NCBI GenBank assembly: GCA_937905835.1 | Contig: CALCXK010000127.1 | Span: forward strand, 1-64,000 | DNA length: 64,000 nucleotides | Source of the DNA: an uncultured Ilumatobacter sp. | GTDB taxonomy: Bacteria > Actinomycetota > Acidimicrobiia > Acidimicrobiales > Ilumatobacteraceae | Reading direction: 5' to 3' | Part shown: positions 40,858 to 49,409 of the stretch, piece by piece | How the letters are laid out: each line of letters opens with the position of its first letter | How positions within the stretch are numbered: the stretch's first letter is position 1 | The notes under the pieces: generated by a model | Databases searched by the model: none | What the model was told of the DNA's origin: nothing | The model's input: the letters and a program-made list of their open reading frames with translations, nothing else | Made by a program: the position numbers and the translations under genes

Positions 40858-42194
40858 AGCGCCGTCAGATACCGATCTCGCTCAAAGGCGCTCACGTGCG
40901 TCTTGTAGGCCCGCCATTCTTGACGTTTGTTCCGGAGGAACCACTCGAAGATGTGTTCGCCGAGTGCTTCTCGGACCAGTGTCGAGCTCTCCATTGTTTC
41001 GAGAGCGGCAGCCAGCGACTCGGGGAGCTGTTCGATACCGAGACCAGCGAGTACGTCGTCGCTGATCTCGAAGAGGTTCGCATCGGCCTCGTCTGGCAGC
41101 TCGTAGCCCTCCTTGATGCCTTTCATTCCGGCCGCCAGCAGGAGGCTGAAGGCCAGATAGGGGTTACATGCCGGGTCGGGCGAGCGATATTCGAGCCGCG
41201 TAGCGGTCGGGTTACCCTTCTTCGCGATCGGCACACGGATCAGGCCGCTCCGATTGTTGCGAGCCCAGCTGACATGGACCGGAGCCTCGAAACCGGGGAC
41301 GAGTCGCTTGTAGCTGTTGACGGTCTGGTTGGTGACTGCCGTGATCTCTGACGCGTGGCGCAACAGGCCGGCCATGAAGGCTTTGGCGGTTGGTGACAGG
41401 TTGTACGGGTCGTCGCCGTCGTAGAACGCGTTCTCGTCGTTTTGGAAGAGCGAGAGGTGTACGTGCATGCCTGAGCCTTGGATCCCTTCGAGGGGCTTGG
41501 GCATGAACGTGGCGTGCACGTCGTTTCTGGCAGCAACCTCGCGCACGGCGTGACGGAAGGTCATCATGCTGTCGGCCATCGTGAGGGCGTCGGTGTGGCG
41601 CAGGTCGATCTCCTGCTGGCCAGGTGCGTCCTCGTGGAAGCTGTATTCCACCGGAATGCCCATTGCCTCGAGCGTGCGGATGGTCTTCTTGCGCAGTTCG
41701 CCAGTGATGTCGTTGGTGGTGAGGTCGAAGAAGCCGCCGTTGTCGATTGGCACGGGCAGGGCGCCGGGCGTGAGCGGCTTGAAGTAGAAGAACTCGATGT
41801 CGGGTGCGACATAAAAGGTGAGGCCAGCCTCGTTAGCGGTCTTCATGTGACGTCGCAGGACCTGGCGTGGGTCGCCGGCGAATGGCGTACCGTCGAGGTT
41901 GTAGATGTCGCAGAAGATGCGTGCTTCCGGGACCTTGGGGTCGCCCCATGGCAGCACCTCGAACGTGTCGGGGTCAGGAATGGCGAGGACATCAGCCTCT
42001 TGGACACGCGAGAACCCGTCGATCGACGATCCGTCGAAGGTCATGCCGTCGTTGAGGGCATTGTCGAGTTCGGCGGGAGAAATAGCGAGACTTTTCAAGT
42101 TGCCGAGCACGTCGGTGAACCAGAGTCGAACCAGTCGCACCCCGCGTTCTTCAACTGAGCGAAGTACATATTCCCGTTGCTGTTCACTACTCAT
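40854..42194 (-). CDS. glnA: Glutamine synthetase type I
   Basis: 446 residues: FTDVLGNLKSL, DGMTFDGSSIDGF, APDIEFFYF, GSGMHVHLSLF, RLVPGFEAPVHVSWARNNRSGLIRVP and EYRSPDPACNPYLAFSLLLAAG. It makes glutamine from glutamate, ammonia and ATP as a cytosolic dodecamer. The length and the absence of the classic NLYDLPPEE adenylylation segment place it with GSI-alpha forms, so control is likely feedback and GlnR rather than adenylylation. It is cotranscribed with glnR. Confidence 0.94.
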   Translation of the reverse strand: MSSEQQREYVLRSVEERGVRLVRLWFTDVLGNLKSLAISPAELDNALNDGMTFDGSSIDGFSRVQEADVLAIPDPDTFEVLPWGDPKVPEARIFCDIYNLDGTPFAGDPRQVLRRHMKTANEAGLTFYVAPDIEFFYFKPLTPGALPVPIDNGGFFDLTTNDITGELRKKTIRTLEAMGIPVEYSFHEDAPGQQEIDLRHTDALTMADSMMTFRHAVREVAARNDVHATFMPKPLEGIQGSGMHVHLSLFQNDENAFYDGDDPYNLSPTAKAFMAGLLRHASEITAVTNQTVNSYKRLVPGFEAPVHVSWARNNRSGLIRVPIAKKGNPTATRLEYRSPDPACNPYLAFSLLLAAGMKGIKEGYELPDEADANLFEISDDVLAGLGIEQLPESLAAALETMESSTLVREALGEHIFEWFLRNKRQEWRAYKTHVSAFERDRYLTAL

Positions 42195-42219
42195 TCGAAC
42201 CAGTCTTCCAGATGGGATG

Positions 42220-42261
42220 AAAAATGGCGACGGGGTAGAGACTGAAAGCCTCCACCCCGTC
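42220..42261 (-). terminator. Intrinsic terminator between glnII and glnA
   Basis: On the minus strand a stem (GACGGGGT with ACCCCGTC, extended by GAG/CTC around one mismatch) is followed by GCCATTTTTCATC. It sits after glnII (stop 42335) and before glnA (start 42194), so the two synthetases are probably separate transcripts with possible read-through. Confidence 0.75.
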
Positions 42262-42334
42262 AGCCACGTTGCTGTTCAGGCATTCAATTCAATTCTCAGA
42301 ATTCGACATCAGATCGGATGATCTGACTCGAATT

Positions 42335-43357
42335 TCACTTGATGGCGGAGCAGATTGTCTCGGTCATCAATCTCGCCACGGTGTACGGATCAATGTTGCC
42401 GTTCGGGCGGCGATCCTCAAGGTAGCCCTTGCCGTCGATCGAGCACTGCCACGGGATGCGGATCGATGCTCCGCGGTCGGACACGCCGTAGCTGAATTGG
42501 TCGTAACGCTGTGTTTCGTGGGCGCCGGTGAGGCGTTCTTCGACGCCTGCGCCGTAGTTGGCGATGTGCAGTGCAGCTTTCTTACCGAGGGCCACGCAGC
42601 CAGCTTCGATGTGTTTCATGCCGCCGTCTTCGCGCATCTCCTTGGTGGAGAAGTTCGTGTGGGCACCGGCGCCGTTCCAGTCGCCCTTGACAGGCTTAGC
42701 GTCGATGTTGATGATCACGCCGTACTCTTCGGCGATGCGGTGCAGCAGGTATCGCCCGATCCAGAGCTCGTCGGACACTTCGAGGAGTCCGACTGGCCCG
42801 ACCTGGAATTCCCACTGGCCGGGCATCACTTCGGCGTTGATGCCCGAGAGCGAGATTCCGGCTTCGAGGCAGGCATCCATGTGGTCTTCAGCGATATCGC
42901 GACCGGTGATGGCAATTTCGCCGACGCCGCAGTAATACGGGCCCTGCGGTGCGGGGAAACCGTTGTCGGGGAAGCCGAGCGGCGAACCGTCGGGCTTGAG
43001 CATTGTGTATTCCTGCTCGATGCCGAACAGCGGCTCGTGCTTCTTGTATTTCTTCGCGGTGCGCGCTGCCGCGGCACGGGTGTTGGTCGGGTGGGCCTTG
43101 CCGTCGACGAGCATGACTTCGCACATGACGAGGATGCTGCTGCCACCGCGGATCGGGTCGGGAAAGACGCGGGCAGGCTTGAGAACGCAATCGCTCTTGT
43201 CGCCGGTGGCCTGGTTGGTGGACGAGCCGTCGAAGCCCCACAGGGGCATGTCGGCAAGCTCGACTCCGTTGTCGTCGTCCAGAATCTTTGTCTTCGAACG
43301 AAGCTGGGGGGTCGGCTCTGTTCCGTCGATCCAGATGTATTCAGCCTTGATAGCCAC
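42335..43357 (-). CDS. glnII: Glutamine synthetase type II (eukaryote-like)
   Basis: 340 residues from GTG 43357, six bases after GAGGA. Signatures: EYIWIDGTEPTPQLRSKTK, LPLWGFDGSST-like MPLWGFDGSSTNQATG, FGIEQEYTM, PQGPYYCGVG, NAEVMPGQWEFQVGP and AGAHTNFSTKEMR. This is the short GSII found in some actinobacteria next to GSI. The frame is open upstream to 43813, but that part overlaps the acylase gene and is not homologous. Having both GS types suggests condition-specific nitrogen assimilation. Confidence 0.94.
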   Translation of the reverse strand: MAIKAEYIWIDGTEPTPQLRSKTKILDDDNGVELADMPLWGFDGSSTNQATGDKSDCVLKPARVFPDPIRGGSSILVMCEVMLVDGKAHPTNTRAAAARTAKKYKKHEPLFGIEQEYTMLKPDGSPLGFPDNGFPAPQGPYYCGVGEIAITGRDIAEDHMDACLEAGISLSGINAEVMPGQWEFQVGPVGLLEVSDELWIGRYLLHRIAEEYGVIINIDAKPVKGDWNGAGAHTNFSTKEMREDGGMKHIEAGCVALGKKAALHIANYGAGVEERLTGAHETQRYDQFSYGVSDRGASIRIPWQCSIDGKGYLEDRRPNGNIDPYTVARLMTETICSAIK

Positions 43358-43541
43358 TGTTTGGTCCTCGAATTCTCTCGTTGGTGGGCGGGGCAAGGTT
43401 AGGCCGCGACCCGTGAACGACGGGAATTGTGGCAGCAACTCCCCACATTGGTATTGCGTCACTGTGAACGGCGCGTTAATTGGGCTGTGCACCCGTGAGT
43501 AAGAACGGGTCCGGCGCCTCGGCCTGAACGACGTGACGCCG

Positions 43542-46139
43542 TTACGGGACGACGATTGTGCGTTCGGTGAGGTTGGGGTCGGCAGCAATCTGTTTGGCGG
43601 TGAATGCGACGTCACGCCAGTTCTTCTCGCTGAACCGATTTGTTTGTTGCTCGAACAGCGGCGACGTGCGGTCACCGGTCTGGCCGTACGCGGTGATCGC
43701 CCATGCCTGCACGCTGTCACCGGAGTAGTCGACGGCGAGCATGAAGCTCGACCCAAAGTTGACCGGGGCGCCTTCGCCGCGGAGTGCACTGCCGGGTGCG
43801 ACGGCAACACCACGCGCCAGTGATGGCTCGGAACTCGAGTTGTTGCTGCTCCACTTCACGACATTGGTGACACCGTCGACGTCGGTGCCGCCGTGCAGCG
43901 GGATGCGAATCCCGGAGCGCTCGGTGAACTGTGCTGCGCCGAGTGATGCCCCGACCGCAAACCCGGCCTTGGTCAATGTCTGGACTGCCCGAGCGATGGC
44001 TTGGAGGACTGGGTCACCGTTGCCGATCGCAGCGGGAGTGGCAGGGACTCCGGGGGTGACGGTGGGGCGGGCCGGATCGAATTCGTCGCCGAAGAGCACG
44101 CCGGTCGCGGTGCGATCGGCATTGGTGAAGCGGGTCATCACCTCGCGCCAAAGTAGCGGGCCGGAGCTTGCGAGGTCGTAGCGACCGTCCCAGACCGACA
44201 GCACGTCGCAGGCGGCCGAGATGTCGACGATTTCGGCGGGCAATGCAACCGTCTCATCATCGGTGAGGACTGCGACGACTTCGATCAGCGGATTGGCGAT
44301 GCATCGATCGACGGCATTGGAGCGCAGCAGGAGTGCTGTCTGGGCGCGATTGTCAAAGACCGCGTCGCGAAGTTCGAGGCCGGAGAAGTTACCGTCGTTG
44401 CCGGAGAGGCCAAGCCGGTTGTCTGATGCGAGTATGGCGGCGTTTTGCCGGGAACGCATCGACAGCGGAGTGTTCTGTTCGCCGTGGAGGATCGAGAAGT
44501 CGCCGGTGGTGGTGAATTCGTCGCTCGACACCCAGAAGCTGTCGTTGGCGTTGAAGACGTAGTCGCTCCGTTCGACCATGGGCATCTCGCTGAACGGCAC
44601 AAGCCCGTCGTCGCGAGCACCGGGAACGATTTCCCATGCGAGCCGGCTGTCGGCTCCATCGAGGAGGACAACGCCGTTGTCGTACCCAATTTGAGTGATC
44701 GGATCGTTGAACAGCTTGGCGAGGTACAGCTGCTCGCCTTCGGCGGAGAGGTTTGGCGTGGCAGAGGTATCGGCGTACCAGACTCGCCCGTCGGCTCCCG
44801 TGGCGACTGTGTTGAACAGTGGGACGCCTTGGTGTTCTTCGAAGACGGCTTGCAGTTCATCGAGGCTCTGTACGCCGATCATGTCGTGGTACTGCTCAAT
44901 GAACTCGTCGTTATTGATGTTCGCGTCGCGGAAGGTGAGGACTGCTGAGTCAGTCCAGCCGAGGCCGGGGAAGTCGATGATTGGGCCGTACTCGCTGCGC
45001 CACAGGGTGCGTGTTTCTTTGTCGACCGAGCCGTCGGCACGCAAGATCGAGATGGTGAAGTCGGTCGATGTCATTGGACGGGACTCACCATCAACGAGAT
45101 ACGACGTGCGTGACTCGGGATCGAGTGTCAAGAGATAGGCCGTCAGCCGCTTGCCAGCTGAAACAGTGTGGGTCCACGCGACTCCCTCGGTGAACCCAAT
45201 TCCGATGCCCGGCAGACCGAGGAGTTGTGCGCCGTAGATATCGACCTCACCCGGAACGGTGAGGTGTACTTCAGCAAATCGGAGTTCGCCTTCCCAGGGG
45301 AAGTGTGGGTTGGCGACGAGCAGTCCGCCGGTACCTGACGCCGTGCGTTCTTTGCCGACGGCCCATCCGTTACTGCCGAGGTCGATCGGCTCGAGCACCG
45401 AGAAATCTGGGGCGGCATCATCGATAGCATCGGCGGGCTTGGCCGGGGCGAATCCACGGACTTCGTCAGCAACAGGAGGCTGCGCCGACGGGATGAATTC
45501 GGCGAACCGGGCACTGCTGGCGAGCAGGGCGATCGACCGTGCGTACACGTAGACCTCGACCGGCTGGACCGGTCGAACCCAGGCAGCGCCGTTGCACCAG
45601 CCGGTGAGACCATCGTCGCCTCGGTCGGCGAGGAGGGCGTTCCAACCTTCGGCGAATGCCTCGAACTGCGTGACCACGTCGCTCGAAGCGTCGTTGTAGT
45701 CATCCGTAGCGATGCTGGCGATGTCGATAGCCCGCCAGGCGAAGTCGCTCTCGGTGTTGCGCCCGTTGTCGCCAGGCCCCAGGTTCTCCGACCGGACGCC
45801 GTACACCTTGAGAATCTGATCGACAAGTGTGCAGCCGTGGTCTTGCGCGCTGACGAATCCTTGGCCGTAGGCCACGCTTTCCAGATCGTTACCAATGATG
45901 TGCGGCACGCCGTCGGTCGTTCGGCGAATCGTCACCTGGAGTCGAGGGGGAACCAGGGTGGTGGTCGTCGTCGTCGTCGTCGTTGTCGTGGTGGTGGATG
46001 TACTCGTGGTTGTCGTATCGCCCGATGTCGGCAGCGGGATCGACCCGGGGCCGTCGCCAGGGGTGCACGCTGCCGCGAACAGTACTCCGACGATCGCCAA
46101 GGCCTTCCAACGCACTCGTGCAATAGTGCCAGAAGACAC
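43542..46139 (-). CDS. Penicillin-acylase-type Ntn hydrolase, exported lipoprotein
   Basis: 865 residues. A lipobox (LFAAAC) is followed by a linker of 18 Thr and 2 Ser, then the alpha chain (GVPHIIGNDLESVAYGQGFVSAQD). The mature beta chain would begin at Ser256 in LGSNGWAVG after self-cleavage, with NPHFPW, VAWTHTVS and the C-terminal RGEGAPVNFGSSF typical of the family. Members cleave side chains of penicillins, aculeacin or acyl-homoserine lactones; the substrate cannot be told, but a surface-anchored quorum-signal or lipopeptide acylase is plausible. GTG 46139 start; GTG 46115 also possible. Stands alone, divergent from nadE. Confidence 0.88.
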   Translation of the reverse strand: MSSGTIARVRWKALAIVGVLFAAACTPGDGPGSIPLPTSGDTTTTSTSTTTTTTTTTTTTTLVPPRLQVTIRRTTDGVPHIIGNDLESVAYGQGFVSAQDHGCTLVDQILKVYGVRSENLGPGDNGRNTESDFAWRAIDIASIATDDYNDASSDVVTQFEAFAEGWNALLADRGDDGLTGWCNGAAWVRPVQPVEVYVYARSIALLASSARFAEFIPSAQPPVADEVRGFAPAKPADAIDDAAPDFSVLEPIDLGSNGWAVGKERTASGTGGLLVANPHFPWEGELRFAEVHLTVPGEVDIYGAQLLGLPGIGIGFTEGVAWTHTVSAGKRLTAYLLTLDPESRTSYLVDGESRPMTSTDFTISILRADGSVDKETRTLWRSEYGPIIDFPGLGWTDSAVLTFRDANINNDEFIEQYHDMIGVQSLDELQAVFEEHQGVPLFNTVATGADGRVWYADTSATPNLSAEGEQLYLAKLFNDPITQIGYDNGVVLLDGADSRLAWEIVPGARDDGLVPFSEMPMVERSDYVFNANDSFWVSSDEFTTTGDFSILHGEQNTPLSMRSRQNAAILASDNRLGLSGNDGNFSGLELRDAVFDNRAQTALLLRSNAVDRCIANPLIEVVAVLTDDETVALPAEIVDISAACDVLSVWDGRYDLASSGPLLWREVMTRFTNADRTATGVLFGDEFDPARPTVTPGVPATPAAIGNGDPVLQAIARAVQTLTKAGFAVGASLGAAQFTERSGIRIPLHGGTDVDGVTNVVKWSSNNSSSEPSLARGVAVAPGSALRGEGAPVNFGSSFMLAVDYSGDSVQAWAITAYGQTGDRTSPLFEQQTNRFSEKNWRDVAFTAKQIAADPNLTERTIVVP
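45957..46016 (-). repeat. Thr-coding trinucleotide run in the acylase linker
   Basis: Twenty codons for Thr (18) and Ser (2) form a run of ACC/ACG/ACA triplets on the coding strand. It links the lipid anchor to the catalytic domain. Such runs can change length by slippage and are often O-glycosylated in actinobacteria. Confidence 0.85.
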
Positions 46140-46219
46140 GTCGAGATCTGCATTGAAGATCCCCGTTTACCGGAATTTCTTCACTGAGCCGGGCATTTCG
46201 GGCGACTATCCTGGAGAGC

Positions 46220-47947
46220 GTGACGGTTCTGCGTGTCGCCCTTGCCCAACTCAACCCAACGGTCGGTGATCTCGACGGCAACCTCGCGAAGCTGATTGAG
46301 GCCTACGGCCAAGCCGAGCAAGCCGGATGCGACATCGTTGCGTTCCCCGAACTGTCGGTCACCGGATATCCGCCGGAGGATCTCGTGATGAAGCCGGGGT
46401 TCGTCGCCGACAACCGCGTGGCGCTTGAATCCTTTGCTGCCGCGACGGGCGAGTGCGTCGCCGTCGTCGGGTTCGTCGACCAGGACCGAGATCTCTACAA
46501 CGCTGCGGCGGTGTGTGTTGGCGGCGAGGTCGTTGGGATCTATCACAAGCGTTTGTTGCCCAACACCACCGTGTTCGACGAACAGCGTTACTTCACGGCC
46601 GGCTACGACTCCGACCCCCTCGAGCTGTTCGTGATTGGTGGCGTGAAGGTTGGCGTGTCGATCTGCGAAGACATTTGGAGCCCGTTCGGTCCGCTCGCCG
46701 AACAAGCGGCGGCAGGCGCCGAGGTCAACATCAACATCAACGGTTCGCCGTTCCGCGCCGAGAAGGACTCGGTGCGCGAGCTGCTCGTGTCGACGCGTGC
46801 CGCCGACTCGCACTGCGCCGTCGTCTACGTCAATCAGGTCGGTGGTCAAGACGAGTTGGTCTTTGACGGCGGTTCGTTCGCCGTCGACCACAAAGGGACG
46901 CTGCTGGCCAGATCGCCGCAGTTCGTCGAAGACATCACGATCGTCGACGTTCCCGTACCGCCGGTGTACCGCAAGCGTCTGCTTGACCCGCGAGGGCGCG
47001 TGACGAACGCACTGCTGCCGACCATCGAGATCTCCAGTGAGCCGCGCCGTGCCGCTGCGCCGACCGTGCCGCTACTGGCGCCGATCACCGAGCCACTGAG
47101 CGCCGACAAGGAGTTGTACGACGCACTGGTGCTCGGCACCCGTGACTACTGCCAGAAGAACGGTTTCAGCGACGTGGTCATCGGTCTGTCGGGTGGCATC
47201 GACTCGACGATCGTGGCCTGCATTGCGGCCGACGCCCTCGGCCCGGAGCACGTCCACGGTGTGTCGATGCCATCGCGCTATTCGAGCGATCACTCGAAGT
47301 CCGATGCGGCGAAGCTCGCTGAGAACCTTGGGATCGACTATCGGACCATCTCCATCGAGCCGGCCTTCGCGGCGTATCAGGAGATGCTCAGCGACGCCTT
47401 CGAGGGTCGTGACGTCGGGTTGACTTACGAGAACATTCAGAGCCGGTGTCGCGGTCAGTTGCTCATGGCGCTGTCGAACGAGTTCGGTTGGATGGTGCTG
47501 ACCACTGGCAACAAGAGCGAGATGGCCGTCGGATATTTCACGATTTATGGCGACTCGGTCGGCGGTTACGCCATGATCAAGGACGTCCTCAAGCTTCGTG
47601 TGTACGAGCTGTGCCGCTATGTCAACGAAGCGGCTGGGCGCGAAGTGATCCCGGTGGGCGTGATCACCAAGCCGCCGTCCGCCGAGCTTCGGCCTGACCA
47701 GCGTGACGACGATTCGCTGCCGCCGTATGAGGTGCTCGACCCGATCCTTGAGCTGTACGTCGAGCAGGACCGTACCGCTGGCGAGATTGTCGAACTCGGT
47801 CACGACGAAGGAATGGTGCGACGCATTACCCGGCTCGTTGACATCGCCGAATACAAGCGCCGTCAGTGCCCGCCCGGCGTTATCGTGAGCGCCAAAGCCT
47901 TCGGCCGCGACCGACGCCTTCCCATCACCCACGCATACCGCGGCTGA
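46220..47947 (+). CDS. nadE: Glutamine-dependent NAD+ synthetase
   Basis: 575 residues in two domains. The N-terminal nitrilase-like glutaminase has E44 (FPELSVTGYPPEDL), K110 (YHKRLLPN) and C149 (SICEDIW). The C-terminal synthetase has the PP-loop GLSGGIDSTIVACIA, TTGNKSEMAVGY and KPPSAELRPDQ. It converts deamido-NAD to NAD with ammonia channelled from glutamine. GTG 46220 has GGAGAG at the right distance. Likely uses glutamine from the nearby synthetases, but is not in their operon. Confidence 0.96.
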   Translation: MTVLRVALAQLNPTVGDLDGNLAKLIEAYGQAEQAGCDIVAFPELSVTGYPPEDLVMKPGFVADNRVALESFAAATGECVAVVGFVDQDRDLYNAAAVCVGGEVVGIYHKRLLPNTTVFDEQRYFTAGYDSDPLELFVIGGVKVGVSICEDIWSPFGPLAEQAAAGAEVNININGSPFRAEKDSVRELLVSTRAADSHCAVVYVNQVGGQDELVFDGGSFAVDHKGTLLARSPQFVEDITIVDVPVPPVYRKRLLDPRGRVTNALLPTIEISSEPRRAAAPTVPLLAPITEPLSADKELYDALVLGTRDYCQKNGFSDVVIGLSGGIDSTIVACIAADALGPEHVHGVSMPSRYSSDHSKSDAAKLAENLGIDYRTISIEPAFAAYQEMLSDAFEGRDVGLTYENIQSRCRGQLLMALSNEFGWMVLTTGNKSEMAVGYFTIYGDSVGGYAMIKDVLKLRVYELCRYVNEAAGREVIPVGVITKPPSAELRPDQRDDDSLPPYEVLDPILELYVEQDRTAGEIVELGHDEGMVRRITRLVDIAEYKRRQCPPGVIVSAKAFGRDRRLPITHAYRG

Positions 47948-48025
47948 TTCTGAATTGCCGAGCACGGTGAACGTTGCTCGGACTTCACCAAAGAGAGCAT
48001 TGCCATCACTCAGACGGTTGGTGCA

Positions 48026-48817
48026 ATGTGTGAACGATCCGATCCGGCCGCCAGCCGCCTGATCGGCGATGCTGGAACAGTGATCACATATGACGACGAC
48101 CTTCGCTCCCGGATCGAACGGAATCTCGCGGCGCACGATCGTCTGGAGCTTGCGCTCGATGGTCGCCGTCATGCCGCCGTAGCCGTTCTCATCGTCGACT
48201 CCGAGCACGGTTCGGATCGTGTCGATGCGCATCCGTCGACCGACGATGGGATGTCGAAGATTCCCGCAGCCGATGACATCGCACACCTTCTCGACGGTCG
48301 TATGGAAGGTGTGGCCGGTGGTGCGGCCTTCGTCCTCTGCCGCCGAGCGGTTCGACTGAATACCCATTCGGCGCAGTGGGCGCTCCCAGGTGGCCGTGTC
48401 GACGTCGGCGAAACCGTGATCGAAGCGGCACTGCGTGAGACCGATGAGGAAGTTGGGGTGCGGCTGCCGGAGTCAGCGGTGCTTGGGCTCCTCGACGACT
48501 ACGCGACTCGATCGGGCTATGTGATGACACCGGTGGTCATGTGGGGTGGGGCCGACCTGGTGCTCGAACCGAGCCCCGACGAGGTGCTCGCGGCCTACCG
48601 CATCGGCCTGCACGAGTTGTGTCGTGACGACTCGCCGCGCTTCGTCAAAATCCCCGAGAGCGACCGGCCCGTCGTGCAGGTTCCGCTGAGTGGCGACCTG
48701 ATTCACGCGCCGACTGGTGCAGTGATCTTGCAGTTCCGCTGGGTCGGACTCGAAGGCAAGATCGGCGACAGCTGTCGAGTCAATGAGTTCGAGCAGCCCG
48801 TCTTCGCCTGGTGCTGA
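48026..48817 (+). CDS. Nudix hydrolase (CoA pyrophosphatase-like)
   Basis: 263 residues with an intact Nudix box, GGRVDVGETVIEAALRETDEEVG, preceded by NTHSAQWALP. LRSRIERNLAAHDRLELALDGRRHAAVAVLIVDS is the usual front of NudL/CoA-diphosphatase-type proteins. An unusual spacer (about residues 57-85) splits the first strands. Substrate is uncertain: CoA or a nucleotide diphosphate. No clear ribosome site, so GTG 48080 may be the start. Convergent with dut. Confidence 0.8.
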   Translation: MCERSDPAASRLIGDAGTVITYDDDLRSRIERNLAAHDRLELALDGRRHAAVAVLIVDSEHGSDRVDAHPSTDDGMSKIPAADDIAHLLDGRMEGVAGGAAFVLCRRAVRLNTHSAQWALPGGRVDVGETVIEAALRETDEEVGVRLPESAVLGLLDDYATRSGYVMTPVVMWGGADLVLEPSPDEVLAAYRIGLHELCRDDSPRFVKIPESDRPVVQVPLSGDLIHAPTGAVILQFRWVGLEGKIGDSCRVNEFEQPVFAWC

Positions 48818-48820
48818 GGA

Positions 48821-49261
48821 TCAGGTGCCTGAGTGGCCGAAGCCGCCGCCGCGGTCTTGGCCGTCCAAGTTGTCGGTGACTTGCCACTCGACGTGTTCGA
48901 TCTTCTGGATCACCAACTGGGCGACGCGGTCGCCTTTGATGAGTGAGTAATCGGTGTTCGGGTCCGTGTTGAGGAGGATGACCTTGATCTCACCGCGGTA
49001 GGCGGAGTCAATCAGGCCGGGCGCGTTGACGACGCTGATGCCGTGCTTGATGGCCATGCCGCTCCGCGGGAGAACAAAGCCGCCGAAGCCGATCGGAATG
49101 GCGATCGAGATGCCGGTTGGGACGAGCGCACGACCGCCGCCAGCGGAAATCGTCGCGTCCTCAGCGGCGTACAGGTCAAGGCCGGCGTCGCCCTCGTGGG
49201 CATACTGCGGCAGCGGCAGGTTGGGGTCGAGTTGAACGATCGGAATCGGTAGCGAGCTCAC
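48821..49261 (-). CDS. dut: dUTP diphosphatase
   Basis: 146 residues with the five trimeric-dUTPase motifs: HEGDAGLDLYA, PRSGMAIKHGI, VVNAPGLIDSAYRGEIKVILLN, KGDRVAQLVIQ and DRGGGFGHSGT. It hydrolyses dUTP to dUMP in the cytosol, keeping uracil out of DNA and feeding thymidylate synthesis. GTG start. Confidence 0.96.
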   Translation of the reverse strand: MSSLPIPIVQLDPNLPLPQYAHEGDAGLDLYAAEDATISAGGGRALVPTGISIAIPIGFGGFVLPRSGMAIKHGISVVNAPGLIDSAYRGEIKVILLNTDPNTDYSLIKGDRVAQLVIQKIEHVEWQVTDNLDGQDRGGGFGHSGT

Positions 49262-49409
49262 GACACAGCAGCGTAGAGCAGCTCAGGTCGATGCGAGACC
49301 TGCATGTTCAGACGTTAGGTCGACGGCATGCCCCGGACAGGGAACGTTTAGCGGCGCCTCCTAGGCTGCTACACGTGGTAACTCGACCGTTCTTTCTGGG
49401 AGGCGGCAC

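Noticed and set aside
43358..43813. Long N-terminal extension of glnII
   Set aside because: It overlaps the acylase coding region and lacks homology; GTG 43357 has a good ribosome site.
49262..49409. Possible tRNA-Sec (selC) next to selA
   Set aside because: Checked both strands for an 8-bp acceptor, TCA anticodon and T-loop; no cloverleaf forms.
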